Positions 32,883-40,459 of a stretch of 40,459 nt of DNA are shown here, in pieces (the stretch's first letter is position 1; each line of letters starts with the position of its first letter). Location: assembly GCA_035644475.1 (NCBI GenBank), contig DASQOL010000156.1, positions 1-40,459 on the forward strand. Direction: 5' to 3'. The position numbers and the translations under genes were made by a program. The notes beneath the pieces were generated by a model that saw only the letters and a list, made by a program, of their open reading frames with translations, searched no databases and had not been told where the DNA came from. The DNA is from FEN-1219 sp035644475. Its GTDB lineage: Bacteria; Pseudomonadota; Gammaproteobacteria; Steroidobacterales; Rariloculaceae.

Positions 32883-34166
32883 TCAGCCGCGACCGATCGT
32901 GCGCTCGCCGCCCATGTAGGCCTGCAACGCTTCCGGAATACGGATCGAGCCGTCGGACTGCTGATAGTTCTCGAGCACCGCGATCAGCGTGCGGCCGACT
33001 GCGAGGCCCGACCCGTTGAGCGTGTGCACGAGCTCCGGCTTGCTCGTCTCCGGGTTGCGCCAGCGCGCCTGCATGCGTCGCGCCTGGAACGCCTCGCAGT
33101 TGCTGCAAGACGAGATCTCGCGATAGCGGCCTTGCCCCGGCAGCCAGACCTCGATGTCGTAGGTCTTTGCGGAGGCGAAGCCCATGTCGCCGCCGCAGAG
33201 CCCGACCACGCGGTATGGCAGCGCGAGCCGGTCGAGAATCGCGGTCGCGTGCCGGGCGAGCGTCTCGAGCGCGGCGTACGAGTCCGCGGGCTTTACGATC
33301 TGCACTAGCTCGACCTTCTCGAACTGGTGCTGGCGGATCATGCCGCGCGTGTCCTGCCCGTAGGAGCCTGCTTCCGACCTGAAGCAAGGCGTGTGCGCGG
33401 TGAGCAGCATCGGCAAGGCGCTCGGCTCGACGATGCTGTCGCGCACGAGATTCGTCAGCGAGACCTCCGCCGTCGGAATCAGCCGCAGCTTGCGGTCGGC
33501 TCCCTCGACCGCGAACAAATCCGCGCCGAACTTCGGCAGGTTGCCGGTCCCGAACAACGCGGCGTCGTTGACGAGATACGGCACGTAGGTCTCGCTGTAG
33601 CCGTGCTCGCGCGTGTGTACGTCGAGCATGAGCTGCGTGAGCGCGCGGTGCAGGCGCGCGAGCGCACCGCGCAGCACCACGAACCGCGCTCCGGAGAGCT
33701 TTGCCGCGGCGTCGAAGTCCATGAGCGTAAGACCCTCGCCGAGCGCGACGTGATCCAGCGGCTCGAAGTCGAAGCTCGGCGGCGAGCCGGAGCGCCGCAC
33801 CTCGACGTTCGCGGCCGAATCGGCGCCGGCCGGCACGGACTCGTGCAGCAAGTTCGGCAGTCCGGCGAGAAACTCGTCGAGCTCGGTGGCAACGCCGGAG
33901 AGCCGCGCCTCGCCGGCCGCGAGCGAGTCGCCGAGCTCGCCGACCTCGCGCTTGAGCGCCTCGACGTCGGCGCCGGCCGCCTTCGCGCGGCCGATCGCCT
34001 TCGAGCGCTCGTTACGGGTTTGGCGCCAGCTCTCCACTTTGACCTGGAGCTCTTTGCGCTCGGCCTCGAGCGCGAGATAGCGCTCCCGATCGAGCTTGAA
34101 GCCGCGGCGCGCGAGGTTCGCGGCCACGGAGTCGAGGTCTTGGCGTAGTGCTTTTGGATCGAGCAT
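32883..34166 (-). CDS. serS: Seryl-tRNA synthetase
   Basis: 427 residues, full length, from ATG 34166. The N-terminal ~110 residues form the tRNA-binding antiparallel coiled coil (YLALEAERKELQVKVESWRQTRNERSK). The class II core carries motif 2 (CFRSEAGSYGQDTRGMIRQHQF) and motif 3 (LNGSGLAVGRTLIAVLEN), with the serine-binding TAEVSLTNL loop. It charges tRNA-Ser, and tRNA-Sec if present. It lies downstream of ftsK, lolA and a VanZ-like gene on the same strand. In Pseudomonas rarA lies between lolA and serS; here it is missing. Confidence 0.98.
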   Translation of the reverse strand: MLDPKALRQDLDSVAANLARRGFKLDRERYLALEAERKELQVKVESWRQTRNERSKAIGRAKAAGADVEALKREVGELGDSLAAGEARLSGVATELDEFLAGLPNLLHESVPAGADSAANVEVRRSGSPPSFDFEPLDHVALGEGLTLMDFDAAAKLSGARFVVLRGALARLHRALTQLMLDVHTREHGYSETYVPYLVNDAALFGTGNLPKFGADLFAVEGADRKLRLIPTAEVSLTNLVRDSIVEPSALPMLLTAHTPCFRSEAGSYGQDTRGMIRQHQFEKVELVQIVKPADSYAALETLARHATAILDRLALPYRVVGLCGGDMGFASAKTYDIEVWLPGQGRYREISSCSNCEAFQARRMQARWRNPETSKPELVHTLNGSGLAVGRTLIAVLENYQQSDGSIRIPEALQAYMGGERTIGRG

Positions 34167-34221
34167 AAGAACGGTGCGTCAAACGTTTCGCCGCCGGTCG
34201 TGCCGAGGCGGCCATCGCGGC

Positions 34222-34605
34222 TCAGGCGCTCGGCGCCCAGAGGCGCTCGACGCTTTGACACCACCCTCCGATCAGCACAACCGCGAGCACGAGGCCCGCT
34301 AGTATGCCGCAACCGTTGGCGAGAACGTCATGCAGGTCGAACGTCCGCGTCTTCGTCGTGAGCTGCAGAGCGTCGAGCGCGAAGCCGAGCACGAACAACC
34401 CGAGCGCCACCAGCGGCAAACGCTTGCGGCTGTAGAGGCCGGCGAACCAGATCATCAGCACGAAATAGGCGCCCGCGTGCTCGAGCTTGTCGTTGAACGC
34501 GACGGCGCGAATCATCGGCCCGGGCACGAGCGTGCCGGTCGCCACGGCGAGCACGAGCACCCAGCCGGGGATCATCCACAACCAAGGGTAACGCAGCGGC
34601 AGCAA
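34222..34605 (-). CDS. VanZ-like small membrane protein
   Basis: 127 residues with four hydrophobic segments and the family phrases FNDKLEHAGAYFVLMIWFAGL and RTFDLHDVLANGCGILAG. VanZ-like proteins are integral membrane proteins of largely unknown function; VanZ itself gives low-level teicoplanin resistance, so no resistance should be inferred here. The start is TTG 34605, 4 bases after the lolA stop, with a GAGAGATAGG leader; ATG 34575 is a shorter alternative. It probably shares the ftsK-lolA transcript and sits where rarA is found in related genomes. Confidence 0.85.
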   Translation of the reverse strand: MLPLRYPWLWMIPGWVLVLAVATGTLVPGPMIRAVAFNDKLEHAGAYFVLMIWFAGLYSRKRLPLVALGLFVLGFALDALQLTTKTRTFDLHDVLANGCGILAGLVLAVVLIGGWCQSVERLWAPSA

Positions 34606-34609
34606 GGGC

Positions 34610-35284
34610 CTATCTCTCGCCGCCGATCACGTCGACGTTCTTCGGCAGCTCGAGCTCGAAGTCGGAGTCGGGGAGGTCTGGGTTCAACACGACCTTATCG
34701 AGCTCGATGCTCGTGACGTGATTCAAGCTGTCGACGAGCTCGAGGCTCTGCGGCGCGCGGCCTTTGAAACCGATGAGCACGGAACTGAAGTCCGCGCCGT
34801 CCGCTTTGGGCGCGAGCTTGATCCACTCGAGGCCGTCGCGCTCGAAATTGTCGACGACGTCGAATCCGTCGCGCACACCGCGGTCGCCGGCGAGCAGCAT
34901 GGCCGGGCTCGACGCGATCGACTCGTCGAACGGCGCCTGCGTGGCCTGCGCGAGCTCGACGTCGTAGGTCCAAACCTTCTTACCGTCGGCGACCACGAGG
35001 AGCTCGTTCGGCTTGCGCGACACCCAGCGAAAGCGATTCGGCCGCTTGAACTCGAGCGTGCCCGTGTCGAGCGCGCTTTCGTCGTTGGTCTTGATCTCCT
35101 GGCGAAACTCGGCCGTGAGGCTGTGCACGTCGGCGAGGAACGCGTCTAGCGTGGCGCCGGCTTTGCCGTCGGACGCAGCCTGCGCCGCGGCCGTGCCGGC
35201 GAACGCAGCGGCGACGACGAAGAGCGCGAGACGGAGCTCAATCGACGCCGGGAGGCGGCGGCGCCAAGACTTCGCGGAATCCAT
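34610..35284 (-). CDS. lolA: Outer-membrane lipoprotein carrier protein LolA
   Basis: 224 residues from ATG 35284, the first ATG giving a signal peptide (LRLALFVVAAAFAGTAAAQA). The mature part starts at a helix (ATLDAFLADVHSLTAEFRQEI) and follows the LolA beta-barrel: TGTLEFKRPNRFRWVSRKPNELLVVADGKKVWTYD is kept in blocks, then AMLLAGDRGV and a long C-terminal sheet. LolA carries lipoproteins through the periplasm from LolCDE to LolB. Its start overlaps the 3' end of ftsK by 47 bases in another frame, suggesting translational coupling. No strong ribosome site is seen. Confidence 0.93.
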   Translation of the reverse strand: MDSAKSWRRRLPASIELRLALFVVAAAFAGTAAAQAASDGKAGATLDAFLADVHSLTAEFRQEIKTNDESALDTGTLEFKRPNRFRWVSRKPNELLVVADGKKVWTYDVELAQATQAPFDESIASSPAMLLAGDRGVRDGFDVVDNFERDGLEWIKLAPKADGADFSSVLIGFKGRAPQSLELVDSLNHVTSIELDKVVLNPDLPDSDFELELPKNVDVIGGER

Positions 35285-37541
35285 TCGTCTGCAGACTGCC
35301 AACGATGCCAGCCTCTTCCATGGTTTCGACCATTCGCGCCGCTCGGTTGTAGCCGATCTTCAAACGCCGCTGAATGCCTGAAATGGAGGCTTTGCGCGTC
35401 TCGGTCACGATTCTTACGGCTTGATCGTAGAGTGGATCCTGCTCGCCGTCCAACTCGCCGGCGGCGCCGGGCTCGGCATCGAGACCGGCGATTTCGCCCA
35501 CGGGCCCCTCGAGCACGTCCTCGATGTAGCTCGGGGCGCCGCTCGCGCGCAGCGCCTTGACCACGGCGTGCACCTCGTTGTCGGCCACGAACGCGCCGTG
35601 CACGCGAATCGGCGTGGACGTGCCCGACGGCAGGTAGAGCATGTCGCCGTGGCCGAGCAGAGCCTCGGCGCCGCTCTGATCGAGGATCGTGCGCGAGTCG
35701 ACTTTCGCGGACACTTGGAACGCGATGCGGCACGGAATGTTCGCTTTGATCAGGCCCGTGATCACGTCCACCGACGGCCGCTGCGTCGCGACGATCATAT
35801 GGATGCCGGACGCGCGCGCCTTTTGCGCGAGCCGCGCGATCAGCTCCTCGACCTTCTTGCCGACCATCATCATCATGTCGGCGAGCTCGTCGATGATGAC
35901 GACGATGTACGGCAGCGTCTGCAGATCGGGCGCGATGTCGGTCTCCAGCACCGGCTTGAACGTCGGATCTCTGAGCGGCTCGCCGTTCTCGATCGCCTCG
36001 GCCACCTTCTTGTTGTAGCTCGAGAGATGGCGGACGCCGAGCTTGGCCATCAATGCGTAACGGCGCTCCATCTCGGCCACGCACCAGCGCAGCGCGTTGG
36101 CCGCCTGCTTCATATCGGTGACGACCGGCGCAAGCAGATGTGGGATGCCCTCGTAGACCGACAGCTCGAGCATCTTCGGGTCGATCATGATGAGCCGCAC
36201 GTGCTCGGGCGTGGACTTGTAGAGCAAGCTCAGCACCATCGCGTTCAGCCCCACGGACTTGCCCGATCCCGTGGTGCCGGCGATCAAGAGATGCGGCATC
36301 CGGGCGAGATCCGCGACGATGGGCTGCCCGCCGATGTCCTTGCCGAGCGCGAGCGTGAGCGGCGACTTGAGCTCGTCGTAGACCTGCGACTTCACAATCT
36401 CGCCGAGCGCGACGATCTCGCGCGCCTCGTTCGGGATCTCGAGACCCACGTACGGCTTGCCCGGAATGATCTCGACGACGCGGACGCTAACGGTAGCGAG
36501 CGAGCGCGCGAGGTCCTTCGCGAGGCTGCTGATCTGGCTGCTCTTCACGCCGGCCGCGGGCTTGAGCTCGAAGCGCGTAACGACCGGGCCCGGATGAACG
36601 GCCACGACCTCGGCCTCGACGCCGAAATCGTTGAGCTTGATCTCGACGAGCCGCGACATCGCCTCGAGCGCCTCGGCCGAGTAACCCCCCACCTTCGGCG
36701 GCGGATCGTCGAGCAGCGACATCGACGGCAGCTCGGTCGACGCCGGCGGCTCGAACAGCGGCACCTGACGTTCACGCTCCTTCTCGCGCTCGGCGCGCGC
36801 GCTGACTACGACTTTCTCGATCGTCGGCTCGATCCTCGGCGCGCTCGCTTTCGGCTTCGCGCGGACTTTGCCCACCACCTCGTCGCGATGTTGCTTCGCG
36901 CGCCGCCCTTCGAGCCAGATCCGCGCGACGCTCCAGAGCTCCCTGAGGCGCGTGACGCCGCGATAAACGCCACGGCCGGTGCGATCCATAACCGCAACCC
37001 ACGAGACGCCGGTTGCGAGCGACACGGCCGCGAGCCAGAGCACGAGCAGCAGCACGGTGGCACCGAGCAGCCCGAGCCCCTGCTCGAGGCCGCGGCCCAC
37101 GACCTGGCCCAGGATGCCGCCCGCCGTCTCGCGCATCTGCTGCGCTTCGAAGTGCAGCGTGCCCAGGCCGGAGCTCGTGGCCACGGCGAGCACGAAGCCG
37201 ACGCTTCGATAGATGAGCGGGCCTTTACCCGGCAGCTGCTCGCTGCGGAACAGGAACACGCCGGCGATCAGCACGAGCACCGGGAACAGGTACGCGGACT
37301 CGCCGAACAGCAGGAACGCGATGTCGGCGAACCAGGCGCCCGCTGGTCCCATCCGGTTGCTGACCGCGCTGTCGCCGCTCGACAGGCTGAAGGCCGGGTC
37401 GGTGGGGCTGTACGAGAGCAACGCGAGCAGCAGGATCAACGCCACGCCCGCGAGCACCCAGAACGCGGACTCGCGAAGCCCGCGGATACGGGGCACGAAG
37501 AAGGTGTCTGCGGTCGCGCTGGTCTTTGCTCTATTCAACAC
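35238..37541 (-). CDS. ftsK: DNA translocase FtsK
   Basis: 767 residues from GTG 37541. Four membrane segments lie in the first ~200 residues (divisome anchor), followed by a short charged linker. The RecA-like motor has Walker A GTTGSGKSVGLN and Walker B VVIIDELADMMM. A C-terminal winged-helix gamma domain reads KOPS (ISGIQRRLKIGYNRAARMVETMEEAGIVG). It pumps chromosome-dimer DNA toward dif at the septum. The linker is short, like SpoIIIE-type or Pseudomonas-like FtsK and unlike the very long E. coli linker. It begins the ftsK-lolA-vanZ-serS gene run. Confidence 0.97.
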   Translation of the reverse strand: MLNRAKTSATADTFFVPRIRGLRESAFWVLAGVALILLLALLSYSPTDPAFSLSSGDSAVSNRMGPAGAWFADIAFLLFGESAYLFPVLVLIAGVFLFRSEQLPGKGPLIYRSVGFVLAVATSSGLGTLHFEAQQMRETAGGILGQVVGRGLEQGLGLLGATVLLLVLWLAAVSLATGVSWVAVMDRTGRGVYRGVTRLRELWSVARIWLEGRRAKQHRDEVVGKVRAKPKASAPRIEPTIEKVVVSARAEREKERERQVPLFEPPASTELPSMSLLDDPPPKVGGYSAEALEAMSRLVEIKLNDFGVEAEVVAVHPGPVVTRFELKPAAGVKSSQISSLAKDLARSLATVSVRVVEIIPGKPYVGLEIPNEAREIVALGEIVKSQVYDELKSPLTLALGKDIGGQPIVADLARMPHLLIAGTTGSGKSVGLNAMVLSLLYKSTPEHVRLIMIDPKMLELSVYEGIPHLLAPVVTDMKQAANALRWCVAEMERRYALMAKLGVRHLSSYNKKVAEAIENGEPLRDPTFKPVLETDIAPDLQTLPYIVVIIDELADMMMMVGKKVEELIARLAQKARASGIHMIVATQRPSVDVITGLIKANIPCRIAFQVSAKVDSRTILDQSGAEALLGHGDMLYLPSGTSTPIRVHGAFVADNEVHAVVKALRASGAPSYIEDVLEGPVGEIAGLDAEPGAAGELDGEQDPLYDQAVRIVTETRKASISGIQRRLKIGYNRAARMVETMEEAGIVGSLQTNGFREVLAPPPPGVD

Positions 37542-37576
37542 GGGCTCTATTCAAGACGGACTATGGGGCTATTCAA
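37528..37576. repeat. Three GCTCTATTCAA-like repeats at the ftsK start
   Basis: GCTCTATTCAA at 37528-37538 and 37544-37554, and GCTATTCAA at 37568-37576, lie across the ftsK start codon and leader. Read on the coding strand they are TTGAATAG(A)GC. They may be leader duplication or binding sites. Confidence 0.5.
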
Positions 37577-37608
37577 GTTGTGCGGCAGTAACTGCGCTTA
37601 ATCGACTG

Positions 37609-37614
37609 ATTATA
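37609..37614 (-). promoter_or_regulatory. Candidate -10 box for ftsK
   Basis: A consensus TATAAT on the minus strand lies about 70 bases upstream of the ftsK GTG. No good -35 is found at 17 bp; TTGACG is only 12 bp away. The candidate rests on the -10 alone. Confidence 0.35.
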
Positions 37615-37720
37615 CTGACCACTCGGCGTCAACAAATCAAATCGGCGGCGGCTTCCGCCGCGCTCGCGCCGGACCCACGCAGGCACTACCATCCGAGGTC
37701 GACGCTTCGCATCGCCGCCC

Positions 37721-38875
37721 ATGCACCTGCAACTCGAGCAACTATCGACGATCCGCGACATCGCGCCCGAGGACTGGAACTCGCTCGCGGACGGCGGGCC
37801 GTTTCTCAGACACGAGTTCCTCTCCGCGCTGGAGCATAGCGGCTGCATCGGGCCGGGCACGGCCTGGCTGCCGTCGTATCTGCTCGCCCGCGACGAGCGG
37901 GGGCCGGCCGGAGCCATGCCGCTCTACGTCAAGCACGACTCCCGCGGCGAGTTCGTGTTCGACTGGGGGTGGGCCGACGCCTATGAGCGCGCCGGACGCC
38001 CCTATTATCCAAAGCTCGTCGCGGGCGTGCCGTTCACCCCCGCCACCGGGGCGCGCCTGTTGACGCGCTCGGGATGCGACGCCGCCGCCGTCGGAGCGGC
38101 CCTGGTGCGCGGCGCACGATCGCTTGCGGGCGAGATCGGCGCCTCGTCCGTGCACGTGCTGTTCCCGACCGACGCGGAGCGCCGGTTGCTCGACGGCGAG
38201 GGATTCCTGACCCGCAAAGGCTGTCAGTTCCATTGGCACAACGACGGCTACGCCGACTTCGAGGACTTTCTTTCGCGATTCAGCTCGGAGAAGCGCAAGA
38301 AGGCGCGCCGCGAGCGCCGCCGCGTGGCCGAGGCGGGCGTCGTGTTCGAGCATCTGCGCGGCGACCAACCCACGCGCGCGGAATGGGACGCGATCTTCGC
38401 GTTCTACTCGCGCACGTTCCTGCGCCGCGGTCGGCCGCCTTATCTCAACCGCGCATTCTTCGACGAGATCGCGCGCACGGCGCCCGAGAGCGTGCTGATC
38501 GTGCTCGCGCGGCATCAGGGCAAGCCCATCGCCGCAGCAATCTGCTTTCGCGGCGCGGACACGCTCTACGGCCGCTACTGGGGCAGCGCCGCCGACTTCC
38601 ACAGCCTGCACTTCGAGACGTGCTACCACCAAGGCATCGAGTACTGTATCCGCGAAGGCATCCGCACGTTCGAGCCCGGCACGCAGGGCGAGCACAAGAT
38701 CGCCCGCGGCTTCACGCCGCAGGCGACTTGGTCGAGCCACTGGCTCCGCGACCCGGCGTTCCACGCCGCGGTGGCCGACTTCCTCCTGCGCGAGACGCCC
38801 CACGTCGACGCCTACATCGAGGAGCTCGACGAGCACGTGCCGTATCGGCAGGACGCGGGCGTCGCGCCGACATGA
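37721..38875 (+). CDS. GNAT-fold acyltransferase, COG3146/peptidogalycan-type
   Basis: 384 residues from ATG 37721. It has the COG3146 (DUF482) layout: an N-terminal DWNSLADGGPFLRHEFLSALE, a WGWADAYERAGRPYYPKLV motif, RFSSEKRKKARRERRRV and a C-terminal GNAT-like fold with FEPGTQGEHKIARGFTPQATWSSHWLRDP, each conserved in the family. The relatives are FemAB-like enzymes; the natural substrate is unknown. It lies between ftsK and aat and precedes aat by 13 bases, so the two are probably co-transcribed. Aat transfers Leu/Phe to proteins, which makes an aminoacyl- or acyl-transfer role for this neighbour attractive but untested. Confidence 0.88.
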   Translation: MHLQLEQLSTIRDIAPEDWNSLADGGPFLRHEFLSALEHSGCIGPGTAWLPSYLLARDERGPAGAMPLYVKHDSRGEFVFDWGWADAYERAGRPYYPKLVAGVPFTPATGARLLTRSGCDAAAVGAALVRGARSLAGEIGASSVHVLFPTDAERRLLDGEGFLTRKGCQFHWHNDGYADFEDFLSRFSSEKRKKARRERRRVAEAGVVFEHLRGDQPTRAEWDAIFAFYSRTFLRRGRPPYLNRAFFDEIARTAPESVLIVLARHQGKPIAAAICFRGADTLYGRYWGSAADFHSLHFETCYHQGIEYCIREGIRTFEPGTQGEHKIARGFTPQATWSSHWLRDPAFHAAVADFLLRETPHVDAYIEELDEHVPYRQDAGVAPT

Positions 38876-38888
38876 GCCGGCTCCCGCC

Positions 38889-39593
38889 ATGAGCGTGCCG
38901 CGGTGGCTCACGCGGGCGGACGCCGTGGACCGATTTCCGAGCCCGAACGCCGCGCTGACCGAGCCCAACGGCTTGCTCGCGGCGGGCGGCGACCTCGAGC
39001 CCGGCCGGCTGCTCGGCGCCTACATCCGCGGCATCTTCCCGTGGTACGAAGAGGGCCAGCCGATCCTGTGGTGGAGCCCCGATCCCCGCGCCGTGCTCTG
39101 GCCCGCGGAGCTCCGTGTGTCCCGCAGCCTGCGGCGCTCCCTTATTAAAGGAGGGTTCGAGCTGCGCGTCGACAGCGCGTTCGACGAGGTGATCGCCGGC
39201 TGCGCGGGGCCGCGTCGCTACACCGACGCCACTTGGATCACGTCGGACATGGCGCGCGCCTACGGCCGCCTGCATCGCATGGGTTGGGCGCACTCGTTCG
39301 AGACTTGGCGGGCCGGCGAGCTCGTGGGCGGGCTGTACGGTGTCGCGATCGGCCGAGTGTTCTTCGGCGAATCGATGTTCGCGCGCGTCACCGACGCGTC
39401 GAAGGTTGCGCTCGTCGGAACGGTGCGGTTTCTCGAGCAGCGCGGCTTCGCGTTGATCGATTGCCAAGTCGCGTCGGAGCACATGGCGAGTCTCGGCGCG
39501 CGCGCGATCCCACGCCGCGAATTCTTAGGTCTGCTCGAGCGCTACTGCGAGCCCGCGGGCCCGCCGGAGGTCTGGCGGGCGCCCATTCCTTAG
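38889..39593 (+). CDS. aat: Leucyl/phenylalanyl-tRNA-protein transferase
   Basis: 234 residues, usual length, from ATG 38889. Family motifs: FPSPNAALTEPNGLLAAGGDL, GIFPWYEEGQPILWWSPDPR, WITSDMARAYGRLHRMGWAHS and GRVFFGESMFA, with a terminal LIDCQVASEHMASLGA. Aat adds Leu or Phe from tRNA to proteins with N-terminal Arg or Lys, marking them for ClpS-ClpAP. Its linkage to infA and clpA is a conserved gammaproteobacterial arrangement and joins the N-end-rule tag to its protease. The arginyl/leucyl transferase gene (ate/bpt) found beside aat in Pseudomonas is absent here. Confidence 0.96.
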   Translation: MSVPRWLTRADAVDRFPSPNAALTEPNGLLAAGGDLEPGRLLGAYIRGIFPWYEEGQPILWWSPDPRAVLWPAELRVSRSLRRSLIKGGFELRVDSAFDEVIAGCAGPRRYTDATWITSDMARAYGRLHRMGWAHSFETWRAGELVGGLYGVAIGRVFFGESMFARVTDASKVALVGTVRFLEQRGFALIDCQVASEHMASLGARAIPRREFLGLLERYCEPAGPPEVWRAPIP

Positions 39594-39691
39594 CGGCCTT
39601 GCGAACGGCTCGCGCGGGGCGGCGCGCGTTTGCCGCGCTCACTTCCGGTATGCAACAATGCGCCGCGCCTCGGGCGCGCGACTGTTGCGAA

Positions 39692-39910
39692 ATGGCAAAA
39701 GAAGAAGCAATTCAGATGGAAGGCACGGTGGTGGAGACACTGCCGAACACGACGTTTCGCGTCGAGCTCGAGAACGGCCACGTGGTCACTGCACACATCT
39801 CCGGCAAGATGCGCAAGCACTACATCCGTATCTTGAAAGGTGACGCGGTCACCGTCGAGCTCACGCCTTACGATCTCACCAAAGGTCGCATCGTCTACCG
39901 CGCGCGCTAG
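39692..39910 (+). CDS. infA: Translation initiation factor IF-1
   Basis: 72 residues, full length, from ATG 39692: MAKEEAIQMEGTVVETLPN, then FRVELENGH and HISGKMRKHYIRILKGD, the OB-fold of IF-1. It binds the A site of the 30S subunit during initiation. It lies 98 bases after aat. Its TAG lies in CTAG, which also holds the stop of the convergent clpA gene. Confidence 0.97.
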   Translation: MAKEEAIQMEGTVVETLPNTTFRVELENGHVVTAHISGKMRKHYIRILKGDAVTVELTPYDLTKGRIVYRAR

Positions 39911-40459
39911 CTCTTCTCCGAGCCGCCGTCCTCGCGTTCGACCAGCTTGCCGTCCTTGACGAGCTTGCGCAGCTCGTCGAGCGAATTGCGCGCGATCTCG
40001 CCGTCGCGGCGCGGCGCGGGCCCGTCGGACGACGGTTTTGGCGCACCGCCGCGGGCTGCCGCGCCCGGCTCGATGATCTCCGGCAAGTGCTCGAGCTCCG
40101 GCGTGAGCGGCTCCGGTATCAGCACCAAGCCCTCGCCGCCCGGCGCAACCTCCACGCGAACGTGCCCGCCTTGGGTGAGCTTGCCGAACAGCAGCTCCTC
40201 GGCGAGCGGCCGCTTGATGTGCTCCTGGATCACGCGCGCCATCGGCCGAGCACCCATCTTCTTGTCGTAGCCGCGCTTCGCAACCCACTCGCGCGCCGCG
40301 GGATGGAGCTCGATCGTGACCTGGTTCTTGTCGAGCTGCGCCTCGAGCTCGACGATGAGCTTGTCGACGACGCGGGCCACCGATAGCTCGTCGAGCGGCT
40401 CGAACGGGATGATCGCGTCGAGCCGATTGCGGAACTCCGGCGAGAACAGCTTCTTCAGC
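39907..40459 (-). CDS. clpA: ATP-dependent Clp protease ATP-binding subunit ClpA, C-terminal part
   Basis: The frame is open from the stop at 39907 to the window edge: about 184 codons, 5' end outside. FSPEFRNRLDAIIPFEPL (sensor-2 region of the second AAA+ module) leads to ARVVDKLIVELEAQLDKNQ, AREWVAKRGYDKKMGARPMARVIQEHIKRPLAEELL and the D2-small domain. The C-terminus carries a longer polar tail (SSDGPAPRRDGEIARNSLDELRKL) than E. coli ClpA. ClpA unfolds substrates for ClpP and receives N-degron substrates from ClpS. The apparent start inside at 40380 is only an internal GTG. It is convergent with infA and shares the stop sequence CTAG. Confidence 0.93.
   Translation of the reverse strand, partial: LKKLFSPEFRNRLDAIIPFEPLDELSVARVVDKLIVELEAQLDKNQVTIELHPAAREWVAKRGYDKKMGARPMARVIQEHIKRPLAEELLFGKLTQGGHVRVEVAPGGEGLVLIPEPLTPELEHLPEIIEPGAAARGGAPKPSSDGPAPRRDGEIARNSLDELRKLVKDGKLVEREDGGSEKS

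Noticed and set aside
29251..33387. 1378-codon frame ending in the DUF2126 protein
   Set aside because: The extra 275 codons cross the palindromic repeat and part of serS in another frame. The transglutaminase domain starts at ATG 32562.
1..40459. CRISPR array, tRNA, rRNA or intact transposase
   Set aside because: No regularly spaced direct repeats, no cloverleaf-like segment and no transposase motifs were found by eye; a tRNA/Rfam scan would settle the RNA part.

Overview
The window reads as chromosomal DNA of a high-GC gammaproteobacterium. The best evidence is the right-hand third. Seryl-tRNA synthetase, LolA and FtsK lie next to aat, infA and clpA, the same neighbourhood as in Pseudomonas and many other Gammaproteobacteria. 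A VPLPAA-type PEP-CTERM protein and stop-adjacent palindromic repeats fit an environmental lineage such as Steroidobacterales, Nevskiales or Chromatiales. That placement is inference. No rRNA, tRNA, CRISPR array or intact transposase was found.

Layout, left to right. (1) 1-4.6 kb, accessory: the 3' end of an unknown gene, a decayed phage-like (DUF1376-type) fragment, an orphan FtsX/MacB-type permease and a PEP-CTERM protein. (2) 4.8-7.1 kb: a SnoaL-like secreted protein divergent from a tightly overlapping arsR-arsC-aquaglyceroporin operon, with a perfect inverted repeat at the arsR start. (3) 7.1-10.2 kb: small secreted and zinc-ribbon proteins, an orphan ParA-type ATPase and a soluble LiaF-like protein, interspersed with short repeats that begin at stop codons. 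(4) 10.2-15.7 kb, minus strand: a four-gene signalling operon. One PAS histidine kinase is followed by three response regulators whose outputs are HDOD, a degenerate HD-GYP, and degenerate GGDEF plus intact EAL. (5) 15.9-19.05 kb: an exported single-CXXCH beta-propeller-like protein and a Tat-exported TIM-barrel isomerase. (6) 19.2-23.5 kb: an efflux operon of membrane fusion protein, ATPase and two FtsX permeases. (7) 23.9-25.8 kb: an orphan NarL-type sensor kinase. (8) 25.7-32.6 kb: three translationally close genes encoding a transglutaminase-DUF2126 protein, a circularly permuted ATP-grasp/alpha-E fusion and a second transglutaminase-like protein. This is a widespread but biochemically undefined predicted amide-ligation/peptide-processing system. 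(9) 32.6-32.9 kb: a roughly 200-bp imperfect palindrome. (10) 32.9-40.5 kb: housekeeping genes serS, a VanZ-like gene, lolA and ftsK on minus; a COG3146-type acyltransferase, aat and infA on plus; and the 3' part of clpA on minus.

How the genes fit together. The ars operon should sense arsenite, reduce arsenate and let arsenite leave through a channel instead of a pump. The kinase operon looks like a branched phosphorelay feeding c-di-GMP breakdown and HDOD/HD outputs. The transglutaminase/ATP-grasp cluster is the most system-like uncharacterised unit. Part of its appeal is that all three catalytic components are present and both transglutaminase triads look intact.
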